Below, in pieces: positions 1 through 8,344 of a stretch of 41,583 nt of DNA (positions are counted from its first letter, which is position 1; each line of letters starts with the position of its first letter). The stretch is from Candidatus Uhrbacteria bacterium (GTDB lineage Bacteria; Patescibacteriota; Patescibacteriia; UBA9934; GWF2-40-263). Where the stretch lies: positions 1-41,583 of the forward strand of contig JACPHX010000023.1 in NCBI GenBank assembly GCA_016188425.1. The letters run 5' to 3'. The translations under genes were made by a program, and so were the position numbers. Under the pieces are notes generated by a model. That model did not search any database. It saw only the letters and a list, made by a program, of their open reading frames with translations, and was not told the origin of the DNA.

Positions 1-9
1 GGATATTGG

Positions 10-306
10 ATGGATGAAGTGCCGGCGGGAGAGTGGCGCGTAGCGGTGCGTGGAGGGCAAGTCTTCGACCAGGCCAAACTTATCCGCGACCATTTGCAGG
101 AGAATTGGGCAAGCAAACTGCAGGGGCATGATGCGTATCGAAAAGCGCTTGACATGGTGGCGCAGATTTCCCAGCATGAACAAGCGTTGGCGGGAGGGGA
201 GCCAGACGCCGAAGCAAAACGGCGGTTGCTGACCTCGCTCATGGGTTGGAAAAAAGAATTGGCAAAGATTTCTATCGGTGACATCCTGAAACCAAAGATC
301 ACCTAG
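10..306 (+). CDS. hypothetical protein, possibly the 3' part of a longer CDS (frame is open to the window edge)
   Basis: ORF open from base 1 (GYW-MDEV...), ends TAG before a strong terminator. Confidence 0.5.
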   Translation: MDEVPAGEWRVAVRGGQVFDQAKLIRDHLQENWASKLQGHDAYRKALDMVAQISQHEQALAGGEPDAEAKRRLLTSLMGWKKELAKISIGDILKPKIT

Positions 307-317
307 GCAAAAAGAAG

Positions 318-362
318 AGCCGCCCCGCTGTCCGACCATCTGGTCGGACATCTGGGGCGGCT
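318..362. terminator. hairpin between convergent genes
   Basis: AGCCGCCCC...TGTCCGACCA TC TGGTCGGACA...GGGGCGGCT inverted repeat between convergent CDSs. Confidence 0.75.
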
Positions 363-374
363 TCTGGCTTGTGT

Positions 375-2666
375 TCAGTGGAACAGGTTGTGGTGCCGGC
401 GGGATGGGAAGACCCATCGCCTGAGCGGAGTCCCGTCCATGTGCCGGCCATAGGGCGGGTAGGGTTCTATCGCGAACCGTGTGTGCACTCCCGCTTCAGT
501 TGGCAGCAAACTGTTCACATGGAGCGACGAGAGAATGCGCAGGTGCGAGCCGGCCAGGATGATTCGTCCTGGAATCGACACGTTCAGTCCCTCGAGCTGA
601 TCGACTTGCCAGTGGTTCTGGCTCACGGTTCCTGAAAATGCAACCACTGTGAAGCCGTCATCCAGGGACAAGTTGAACTGGTCGAATACGTTTAGGGCTG
701 CCGCGCCGAATTGCGTCCCGGTATTGTCGGCCTGAATTTGTGGGTTCTGGTACACCTCATATGTGTCCCAGTGGTCAAAATACAACCCATCCAGACGCAG
801 GTCGGTGCAGGTATACAGATCCAGTGGCAAGAGGGTCAGGGTGCTCCCTGCCCCTGTGACATTCTGGTCCACGGGGTTCCATCCGTAGTTCGGGTCGCCG
901 ATGTACATGTCGGGCGGTGTCGTCCAATGGCAGGGGTTGTTATCTACCACTATCTGTTTGGCCATGAGCGGGACGGGAGTCCAGCTCACGGTCGTTCCGT
1001 CGGATGTCCGCTGGGCCTCCACTTGCTGGAGCGTCGCGGTGATGACTTCTGTTGGCAGGGGAGCCCTCCAACCGACCGTTACCTCCAACTGCCTCCCGCG
1101 GATGATCTCGTCATACACATCCAGGCCTCCATCGGATGTGTGGTAGTTGCGGGTGAAGTCCGGATCGAGAATCCTCGAGGCGGGCAGCGCATTTATCGTA
1201 ATGGCGTAGTTCGTCGTCACGCTATTCACGCGGACGTCGACCGGCAGCGGAGCGTTTCCCGAGAACGCCATGGTGAGCACGTGCGCGCCCAGCACGAGCT
1301 CGGATCCGTCGCATGCCTCCATGGTGAAGCGATAGAGCGGCATATACTCGCTCATAGACGTCGGTGACCGTCCGTTGGGCAAGATCATGCGCGTGCCGAC
1401 CGTAATGGTATCCGGAGTCACATCCGTTATCCGCAACCCCTCGCAGGGCTCCGGCATCACGGGAATTTCCGGGCAAGGAATCGTCAGTCCGTTCTCCAGC
1501 GTCAGTGTCATCCCAGAGGGGCAAGTACATGCGCCGCCCACGAGCAAGCTGCCCGTTGGGCAGGTGGCCGCTGGAACCGGGCAATCCGTCGGATTGGCGA
1601 CGGGGGTGAAGTCTGCGCAGACGAATGACGTCACCACCGTAATTCCCGGCTCCGGACACTCGACCGTGAGGCCGTTGTCCAAGAGAAGGGTTGTCCCGTT
1701 GGGGCAGGTACAGCTGCTGTTCACCCGCACGCTTCCATTTGGACAGGAGTCCGGCGGGACGGGGCACAGGAGCGGGTCTGTCACGACCGTCCTGTCTTCA
1801 CAGAACCAATAAAATTGAGTGACCGCTTGCGGTCGCGGGCAGGTGACGGCCAAACCGTTTTCTAGCCGCAATGTCGTCCCATCCGGGCAGGTGCAGGCCG
1901 AGCCGGCCAATTCGCTTCCGGCCGGGCACGTCACTGATGCCGCCGGACAGAGCGTCGGGTCGTTGACGACCGAGGTGTCGCGGCAGACATAGAAATGGCG
2001 TTCCTCCACTTCCCGGCTCGGACAAAGAACGACCGTTCCAGTTGGGAAGATGAGTGCTGCATCTGTCGGACACGTACAAGCTCCGTCCTCCTCCCAGCTT
2101 CCAGGAGGGCAGTCGGTGCTTGGTCGCGGACACAGTGATGTGTCGTTGACAACATCATGCGTCTGCTCGCAGACGAAGAATGGTTCTGTCTTGGGACACG
2201 TCACCGTCACCCCGTTTCCGAAGATAAGCGTTGCATCTTCCGGGCAGGTGCACGCTCCATCCTCGAGTCGACTATTCGCTGGGCACTCCGCGGCAGGGAT
2301 CGGACACTCCGTCGCAGACGATACACGGGTGCCATCGACGCAGATGAGTTGCTCGACGACCTGTGTGACTGTCGTGGTAACCGTCTGGATGACTGGCGGG
2401 CACACGTTATGCTCATCTGCTCGCGAACCGTCGGCGCAGGTTGCGCGCGGCGGATCTTCTGCGGGGCATGCGGTCGAAGATGTGAATGTCTGTTCAGACC
2501 GGCCGCAGCGCCAGAAGGTCTGGGTCGGCACTGGCGGGCAGTCCTTCACGTCCTCAACTTCGCTCTTGTCCCAGCATCGCTGGACGGTCACTTTCTGGCT
2601 AAGAAACGTATCCTCGGCGCAAGCGAAACTTGCGCCAAAGAGCATCAACGCAACTTCTTTTTTCAA
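375..2666 (-). CDS. secreted Cys-rich repeat protein: about 5 repeats of ~60 aa (CPxGS..xxCxCPxGxTLxxxNGLxVxCP) plus a ~350-aa C-terminal domain
   Basis: 763-aa ORF with N-terminal signal-like segment; repeats visible in translation; C-terminal domain aligns by eye with the ORF at 2883-4943. Confidence 0.85.
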   Translation of the reverse strand: MKKEVALMLFGASFACAEDTFLSQKVTVQRCWDKSEVEDVKDCPPVPTQTFWRCGRSEQTFTSSTACPAEDPPRATCADGSRADEHNVCPPVIQTVTTTVTQVVEQLICVDGTRVSSATECPIPAAECPANSRLEDGACTCPEDATLIFGNGVTVTCPKTEPFFVCEQTHDVVNDTSLCPRPSTDCPPGSWEEDGACTCPTDAALIFPTGTVVLCPSREVEERHFYVCRDTSVVNDPTLCPAASVTCPAGSELAGSACTCPDGTTLRLENGLAVTCPRPQAVTQFYWFCEDRTVVTDPLLCPVPPDSCPNGSVRVNSSCTCPNGTTLLLDNGLTVECPEPGITVVTSFVCADFTPVANPTDCPVPAATCPTGSLLVGGACTCPSGMTLTLENGLTIPCPEIPVMPEPCEGLRITDVTPDTITVGTRMILPNGRSPTSMSEYMPLYRFTMEACDGSELVLGAHVLTMAFSGNAPLPVDVRVNSVTTNYAITINALPASRILDPDFTRNYHTSDGGLDVYDEIIRGRQLEVTVGWRAPLPTEVITATLQQVEAQRTSDGTTVSWTPVPLMAKQIVVDNNPCHWTTPPDMYIGDPNYGWNPVDQNVTGAGSTLTLLPLDLYTCTDLRLDGLYFDHWDTYEVYQNPQIQADNTGTQFGAAALNVFDQFNLSLDDGFTVVAFSGTVSQNHWQVDQLEGLNVSIPGRIILAGSHLRILSSLHVNSLLPTEAGVHTRFAIEPYPPYGRHMDGTPLRRWVFPSRRHHNLFH

Positions 2667-2823
2667 GGCGGCCTCCGTAGCGGATGGTTGTCCGCGGCTC
2701 TCTGGCTCGAGAAATCCTCGGCCCCAAGGAAGAATGTTTCTCTCTCCTCCCTGGGGGAAAGACTCTCAAAAACGTCTATTCTTACCAGATTTTTTAGGTT
2801 TTGTCAATCGGGGAAATAAAATA

Positions 2824-2848
2824 CCCGCCAATGTGACAGATTGGCGGG
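2824..2848 (-). terminator. intrinsic terminator of the second Cys-rich gene
   Basis: CCCGCCAAT-N7-ATTGGCGGG; minus strand continues TATTTTATTT. Confidence 0.75.
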
Positions 2849-2882
2849 GAGACACGGAGGTAGGGCTCCGCGGGAGATAGCG

Positions 2883-4943
2883 TCAGGGCGGGGCGTCGTG
2901 GTGAAGCTCCACCGTCTGCAGGGTGGGGAACATCCAGGTACGGACGCCTCGATTGCCGTCGGCACTGGACATGGTCGCCACGGTCGGGACGATTTCATAG
3001 CGGGTCATTTCCCAGGGTTCGTCCGGGAGGAGGTTGTTGACGTGGAGCGAAAGCGTCACCCACGTGTTGGACCTCTCTGGGAGAGGGGTGGATCCTCCGC
3101 TCGATCGCATGAAACCTTGGTAATCTATGCCGGTCGGGTCATCGATCCAGTTGCCGTTGGCGGCAACGCTCGTCACATTTTCGAAGGTGAACGTCGATTG
3201 GTCGTAGACGCGGTCGACGCCAGACCCGAAATAGATACCCGTGGTATCGCTTTGCAACGGAGGCCGCGTGCGGTCATCGATGTCCCGCAGCCGGAACGAC
3301 ATGCTTTCTAAGGCGTTTTCCTGACAGGCGTGGAGCAGGACGGAAACCGTCTCTACCGTTGAACCGGCTCCGTGGCCTTGCGTCACGGGAGGAACCCAGT
3401 CGTAGGCAGGATCGCCGACGTAGTACCCAAGCGGGTACGTCCATTGGCACGGGTTGTTGTTCTGCGTCACATGCCTCGCGCGCCTGGTGGGCGGAGTCCA
3501 TCTCCAAACCCGTCCGTCTGCGGCCGAGGACGCTTCAATTTCTTGAAGCATGACCGTGTGAACACCGGGGGGGAGGATCGCCTGCCAATGGACGGAGATG
3601 ACGATCTCGCGGCCGCGGATCGGCTGGTTGATCTGTTGCACTCCCGTTCCGGCCTGTGTGCCGTGGTTCTCAAGAAAATCCGGATCCAGCACACGGCTGA
3701 CGGGAACCTGGCCATTGGGCAGGTACACCGACCATGACCAATCTACGGTCTGTACCTTTATCTGCGTCGAACGGGGTGTCCCCGCCGACATAGTAGCCGT
3801 TAGCACGTGCGAGCCCAGTACCAGCTCATCTCCATTGCATGCCGACACCTTGAACTTCAGGTATGGGCCGAACGATTCCAGCGCCAGCGGATTCTGCCCG
3901 CTGGGGAGGATCATTTTTTCCCCGGCAACTAATTCCTCTACAGGAAGGCCTGTGACGAGCAAACCGTTGCAGGGTACAGGGGGAACGGGTGGAGTCGCGC
4001 AGGCGATGGTTCGGCCATCTTCCAGCACAACCGTCATTCCCGGGCTACAGGTACATTGGCCGCCAAGCAAGGTGCTTCCTGGCGGACATGCTGTGGGGAT
4101 CGGCGGCCCAGGGCATTCGCTGCGTGTCGCTGCCACGGAAAGGTCTGGGCATACCCATTGGATACGCACATCCGTTCCGGGCATCGGGCAACGAATGGGG
4201 AGCTGGGTCACTCGGTCATAGAGAGTCACGCCGCTTGGGCACGTGCATCCGCCATCGTACAACACGCTTCCAATGGGACATTCAACGGGTCGTGTGGGGC
4301 AGGTGCCCGCGGTATCCACGACCTGTCCGTCTGCGCAGACGTAGTAGAAACGAATGTCCACTTCTTGTTCCGGACAGCGCACAATCGCTCCGTCGGCAAA
4401 AATCAGCAGCTCTCCCGTGGGACACGTACAGGCGCCCCCGATATTCTGGCTGTTTGCCGGGCATCCGGCGGCTTGCACGGCGCAGAGCTGCGAGTCCGCG
4501 ACGATTTCGTGCGCTGCTCCGTCGCAGACGAAGAACGTCTGTGTTATGACCACGGACGCGGGACAGACGACGACCAGCCCATTGCTGAATTCCAGGGTTG
4601 TATCGGCCGGGCACGTGCACGCGAGTCCTTCCCGCGCACTTCCGGGCGCGCATTCGATCGGAGCCGCCTTGCATTTGCCCGGCTCATCGACTTGCGTTCC
4701 GTCGCCGCATGCGTACACCGTGACAACCGCGCCTTCCGGCGGGACGGTCGGCGGGCAGGGCTCCTCCATGGGTATCTGGGATCCATCCGGGCATTCCCGG
4801 GAGATGGTTTGTGTGTGCAACGGGCAGTCTGTCTTCTGGCTGACCGTTGTTCCGTTCTCACACACGATGACGGCGCGCGTGAGATAGGTATCGTCACACC
4901 CGGCCACCGTCGCCAGAATCAAGACGGCTCGTTGAAGCTTCAT
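2883..4943 (-). CDS. secreted (probable lipoprotein) Cys-rich repeat protein, tandem paralog of 375-2666, about 4 repeats
   Basis: 686-aa ORF, N-terminus MKLQRAVLILATVAGC (lipobox-like); same repeat and C-terminal domain (ACxGDELVLGSHVL, SRVLDPDF, NNNPCQWT, YVGDPxYxW). Confidence 0.87.
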   Translation of the reverse strand: MKLQRAVLILATVAGCDDTYLTRAVIVCENGTTVSQKTDCPLHTQTISRECPDGSQIPMEEPCPPTVPPEGAVVTVYACGDGTQVDEPGKCKAAPIECAPGSAREGLACTCPADTTLEFSNGLVVVCPASVVITQTFFVCDGAAHEIVADSQLCAVQAAGCPANSQNIGGACTCPTGELLIFADGAIVRCPEQEVDIRFYYVCADGQVVDTAGTCPTRPVECPIGSVLYDGGCTCPSGVTLYDRVTQLPIRCPMPGTDVRIQWVCPDLSVAATRSECPGPPIPTACPPGSTLLGGQCTCSPGMTVVLEDGRTIACATPPVPPVPCNGLLVTGLPVEELVAGEKMILPSGQNPLALESFGPYLKFKVSACNGDELVLGSHVLTATMSAGTPRSTQIKVQTVDWSWSVYLPNGQVPVSRVLDPDFLENHGTQAGTGVQQINQPIRGREIVISVHWQAILPPGVHTVMLQEIEASSAADGRVWRWTPPTRRARHVTQNNNPCQWTYPLGYYVGDPAYDWVPPVTQGHGAGSTVETVSVLLHACQENALESMSFRLRDIDDRTRPPLQSDTTGIYFGSGVDRVYDQSTFTFENVTSVAANGNWIDDPTGIDYQGFMRSSGGSTPLPERSNTWVTLSLHVNNLLPDEPWEMTRYEIVPTVATMSSADGNRGVRTWMFPTLQTVELHHDAPP

Positions 4944-4984
4944 TTTTCCTTTTCCTCCTCAATCCACAACCAAGGAATCCTCGG

Positions 4985-5015
4985 CCCCGCGCCGGAATAG
5001 ATTTCCGGCGCGGGG
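4985..5015 (-). promoter_or_regulatory. perfect 13-bp hairpin in the leader of the 2883-4943 gene
   Basis: CCCCGCGCCGGAA-TAGAT-TTCCGGCGCGGGG, no T-tract on the minus strand. Confidence 0.6.
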
Positions 5016-5046
5016 GAAAGATTTTGAGCTATGGGGTAAGGAGTTT

Positions 5047-5880
5047 TTATCCTTTTTTAAAAGACATGGCAAGGAAAAGGGGGATTTCTGCTCGTGATCG
5101 ATTTTCCGCCCTGGAACGCCCCCCAGCATTGCTTTCACGATCAGAGACCCATTCCTCTAAACCTTGGAGGAAAAAACCCGCCGCAGAAGCGATTTCCATG
5201 TACCACGAAAGCGGGCGGTGGAAACTCATGGTGCGTGGCCCGGCTGTTTCTCCAGGACGCATCTGTATTGGAATATCCATAGGGCTCAAATACCGATCGA
5301 TACGTCGGTATTGCGTTTTTTTCGCTTCATCGAAACCCCATTCGCTTTGGCGAGGGATGCGGAAGCAGGGGTGGTTCAGGACGACGACAAAACGTCCGCC
5401 CGGTTTGAGTGCTTGCCATGCGAGTCGGAAGACAGGGGCGGCATCACGAATATTTTGGAGGGCTAACAAGCAGACGGAACCGTCAAAAACACCCTCGGGT
5501 ATTCCGCTCACGGGTTTTTGCAGGTCGGCCACGAGAAAATCTGCGCCGGAAATGCGTTTTTGTTTGGCGGCGCGAATAAGAGCCGGGGCGATATCGATTC
5601 CCAGTATCTCTGCCCCCTCCGCGGCGATGGCGGCAGCAAACATTCCTTCCCCACAGGCGAGATCGAGGTACTTTCCTCCTTGTTTTGGCGCAAGGAGACG
5701 GAACGCCCCAGGGAACACAAGCGTTTCTTGATAGGTGTTTTCCCCCCTTAGATACGATCCGTACCACTTGGCCACTTGGTTCCATCCGTGGGAATAGGAA
5801 ACCGGCCGTTTGGGGCGGCTAGCCGGGCGGCCCCTTTGCGGCAGACGCAAAGGGGCCGGAGGGGCGGTGGGGAGGCGCAT
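5047..5880 (-). CDS. class I SAM-dependent methyltransferase
   Basis: motif I YLDLACGEGMFAAAIA, GIDIAPALIRAAK, LKPGGRFVVVLNHPCFRIP; exact start uncertain. Confidence 0.85.
   Translation of the reverse strand: MRLPTAPPAPLRLPQRGRPASRPKRPVSYSHGWNQVAKWYGSYLRGENTYQETLVFPGAFRLLAPKQGGKYLDLACGEGMFAAAIAAEGAEILGIDIAPALIRAAKQKRISGADFLVADLQKPVSGIPEGVFDGSVCLLALQNIRDAAPVFRLAWQALKPGGRFVVVLNHPCFRIPRQSEWGFDEAKKTQYRRIDRYLSPMDIPIQMRPGETAGPRTMSFHRPLSWYMEIASAAGFFLQGLEEWVSDRESNAGGRSRAENRSRAEIPLFLAMSFKKG
5829..5857. repeat. perfect 12-bp inverted repeat (hairpin) near the 5' end of the methyltransferase ORF
   Basis: GGCCCCTTTGCG-GCAGA-CGCAAAGGGGCC. Confidence 0.7.
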
Positions 5881-5982
5881 ATGGCCGCTAGTATGCGTGT
5901 GTTCCCAGGAGGGGTCAATGCGCGCATGGGGATGAAGGGAACGCGTCTGTTTACGAGATGAGCGGCCTGGTACCGAGTAGGG

Positions 5983-6014
5983 AGGGAAAAAAAGAGAGGG
6001 CGAGCGGCGCCCTC
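5983..6014 (-). terminator. intrinsic terminator of the thymidine kinase gene
   Basis: minus strand GAGGGCG-CCGCT-CGCCCTC followed by TCTTTTTTTCCC. Confidence 0.75.
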
Positions 6015-6630
6015 ATGAGAGGAAGAATTTATGGTGGCAGCCCAGGCAGGTGGCGACGTAAGGCGCGTCGCCGATCTGGATCTCCTCCGTGCTGTGCCCC
6101 ATGCGGCCGGTGCGAGTCGCGTGCTCGACGACGGGGGTGGGCTGGCATCGTTCGCACAGCGACTTCGTTTTTTTCACCAGGGTCGCGACGCACATGAGGT
6201 ATCCCATTATACGGAATGGTTCGCCTTTGAAGTTTGTGTCGCAGCCGCAATAGATGACGCGCTGCAACGTGGGCGGGCACTCGTACGTGAGGTGGTGATG
6301 CAGCCGTTCGAAGCCCTCCGGATCATCGAAGAGATGAACCTCTTCGATGCCGATGGCCACGACATCCTGGGCGCCGGGGCTGCGCAAATGCGCGAGCACA
6401 TCCAAAGGATGATCGATGTCGATGGCAGACATCTTTGTCCCGCGGCGGGATTGCACGGTGCCCATGCCCGCCTGACCAGGAAGGAGAACGCGTGAGTCCT
6501 TTCTTGGCTTGAAGACGCGCACCGCGTTCTGTCCCATGAGCGTCACGATCGGTTCAAAACACAGGATCAGCTCATCGGATTTTCTGGAGCGCATGGGGCC
6601 CGCAATGACCTCGATACTGCTTATCGTCAT
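6013..6630 (-). CDS. tdk: thymidine kinase (type II/TK1 family) with atypical P-loop
   Basis: MTISSIEVIAGPMRSRKSDEL, VFKPRKDSR, IEEVHLFDD, FKGEPF, two CxxC Zn pairs (CERC, CLGC); AAGGAGAA RBS directly upstream of 6630; ORF-track start at 6846 is too long. Confidence 0.8.
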   Translation of the reverse strand: MTISSIEVIAGPMRSRKSDELILCFEPIVTLMGQNAVRVFKPRKDSRVLLPGQAGMGTVQSRRGTKMSAIDIDHPLDVLAHLRSPGAQDVVAIGIEEVHLFDDPEGFERLHHHLTYECPPTLQRVIYCGCDTNFKGEPFRIMGYLMCVATLVKKTKSLCERCQPTPVVEHATRTGRMGHSTEEIQIGDAPYVATCLGCHHKFFLS

Positions 6631-6763
6631 AGTTCTCCTTTTGCCTGTGCCATTATACCCCTCAAAAAGATATTTCCTGTGGACAACTTGGAAGGGCGCG
6701 GCCATTTGACCTTCGGAAAGATTTCTGGTGTAAATGTGGTGCCCGAAAGGGAGGAGGTGTACG

Positions 6764-8149
6764 ATGGAATCGTTATCAACAGAAGAGAAAAAGGCGTCGC
6801 ACGAGATCATCCGGCGCCAGCTGGACGCGTGCTTGGAGATCACCAAACATCAGCCGCTTTCGGCCTGGGCGCCGCTTATCTTGCGGCAGCTGCGGGCGGC
6901 TCGGCGGCATGAAAATGCCATCGTGGCGCGGTTCGTGGATGACAACCTGCCCGCGGTTCTGGACGGCATGCGCCTTTCGCGCAACGACACGTCGCTCGAT
7001 GGCGATGCGGAGCACGTCCACGCGGCCATCGAGGAAATCGCCAACGCGTTCTCCCAGCAGATCGCGCAAGAAGCGGTTGAGGTGCGGCATGTGCCCCTTG
7101 TGGACATCGCCAAGCGGAACCCCGACCGGTTCGCGGTGGACGAGGGGGCGCTTGCGGGAGAAGACCCGCATGTGTTCGCCCGCGTAGATTCCTCCCATCC
7201 TTGGTGCCGCCTGCCCGTCCCCAAACGGGAAACGGTGATGGGGAAAGGGGGAGTATCCAGGATCATCTTGAAAATTCACGCCGGCGCCGCATTCCCGCTG
7301 CTTAAGGCGGAACTCCCGCCGAATGACTTCGACCTGATCGCCTGCGGGGACCGGGTCGATGGGCGGGCGGAAGCGAAGCGGATGGGGATAGACCCGGATG
7401 GAGTCGAGTGGGTTTCCGATTTCTCCAACATGGAGAGCATGCTGTCCACCCGCGACGTGGACGTAAACCAGGCCTTCGTGACGAACCGGGCATTGGTTTG
7501 CAGCGAGAAGGGATTTGTCGCCGCGCAAACGGGCCGCATCAAGATCCAGTCCGCGGGTCGCGATCTGTACGGGAACGAGTCCTTTTACTTCGATGGGATG
7601 CGGCTGGTGAAGAATCGGGGCATGTACCGTTTGGTCAAGTTCTTGGCCGAAGGGAAGGCGTCCTCGTTCCTCATCACGCCGCTCAACATGCAAGTGAAGT
7701 TCGGCATCTACTGGCTCATCACGTCTCGGAAGAACTCGCGCAAGCCGGGATTGCGCGGCCGCTACCTGAACCGGCTCCACGCGGTCGCGCGGAAACTGAA
7801 CCAGGTGCTGCCGGGAGAGGAAACGATTTACGACAGTCTGGACCGCGTGCACGGCGAGTACCCGTTCTTCACGATCGACGACCCGCCTCTGGATGACGAT
7901 GGGGTCGCGCGGTGGCTGTCGCGGAAATTGTTCAGGTTGGCCGACCGGTCGTTCCGGATGCAGCTGCAAATCGCCAACGATTGGGATTTCGTGCGCCATG
8001 AAGGCGATGACCAGCCGGTATTGGTTCACATCGACGACTATGTCGAAAACCCCCCGCATGACGTATGGGCGTCGGAGGAGTGGGGCCGTTTCGTCCTTCG
8101 ATGCAAAGAACGCAACCGTATCCACCGCGAGACCACCGGCCACGACTGA
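6764..8149 (+). CDS. hypothetical protein (~461 aa), divergent from tdk
   Basis: long ORF; start MESLSTEEKK after GGGAGGAGG; no recognised domain. Confidence 0.75.
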   Translation: MESLSTEEKKASHEIIRRQLDACLEITKHQPLSAWAPLILRQLRAARRHENAIVARFVDDNLPAVLDGMRLSRNDTSLDGDAEHVHAAIEEIANAFSQQIAQEAVEVRHVPLVDIAKRNPDRFAVDEGALAGEDPHVFARVDSSHPWCRLPVPKRETVMGKGGVSRIILKIHAGAAFPLLKAELPPNDFDLIACGDRVDGRAEAKRMGIDPDGVEWVSDFSNMESMLSTRDVDVNQAFVTNRALVCSEKGFVAAQTGRIKIQSAGRDLYGNESFYFDGMRLVKNRGMYRLVKFLAEGKASSFLITPLNMQVKFGIYWLITSRKNSRKPGLRGRYLNRLHAVARKLNQVLPGEETIYDSLDRVHGEYPFFTIDDPPLDDDGVARWLSRKLFRLADRSFRMQLQIANDWDFVRHEGDDQPVLVHIDDYVENPPHDVWASEEWGRFVLRCKERNRIHRETTGHD

Positions 8150-8151
8150 CC

Positions 8152-8186
8152 GCGCTTCATAAAAATGAAGGCGCGGTTTTTTTGAC
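8152..8186 (+). terminator. intrinsic terminator
   Basis: ACCGCGC..CTTC ATAAAAAT GAAG GCGCGGT TTTTTT. Confidence 0.85.
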
Positions 8187-8291
8187 AGTCGTTCCGAATG
8201 TACGAAAAGTACAAAATTACAAAAGTACGAAAAGACGAATCCGGGCATATCACCCACTTTTGAAGGGGCTGGGGGATTGCCGTTTGAGTTT

Positions 8292-8344
8292 GAGTAGAAA
8301 CAAAACAGACGCGGCCATTGGCCGCGTCTGTTTTGTTTCTACTC
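8292..8344. terminator. perfect 25-bp inverted repeat with ATT loop, overlapping the helicase stop codon
   Basis: GAGTAGAAACAAAACAGACGCGGCC-ATT-GGCCGCGTCTGTTTTGTTTCTACTC. Confidence 0.85.

Noticed and set aside
711-1367. 218-aa plus-strand ORF opposite the Cys-rich gene
   Set aside because: Shadow ORF: antisense to a repeat-containing, signal-peptide-bearing protein; no domain-like sequence.
6776-8257. 493-aa minus-strand ORF antisense to 6764-8149
   Set aside because: Composition looks like an antisense frame (Arg/His/Val-rich, no motifs). The plus-strand gene has an RBS and terminator, although the length of both frames means the plus gene's identity also stays unproven.
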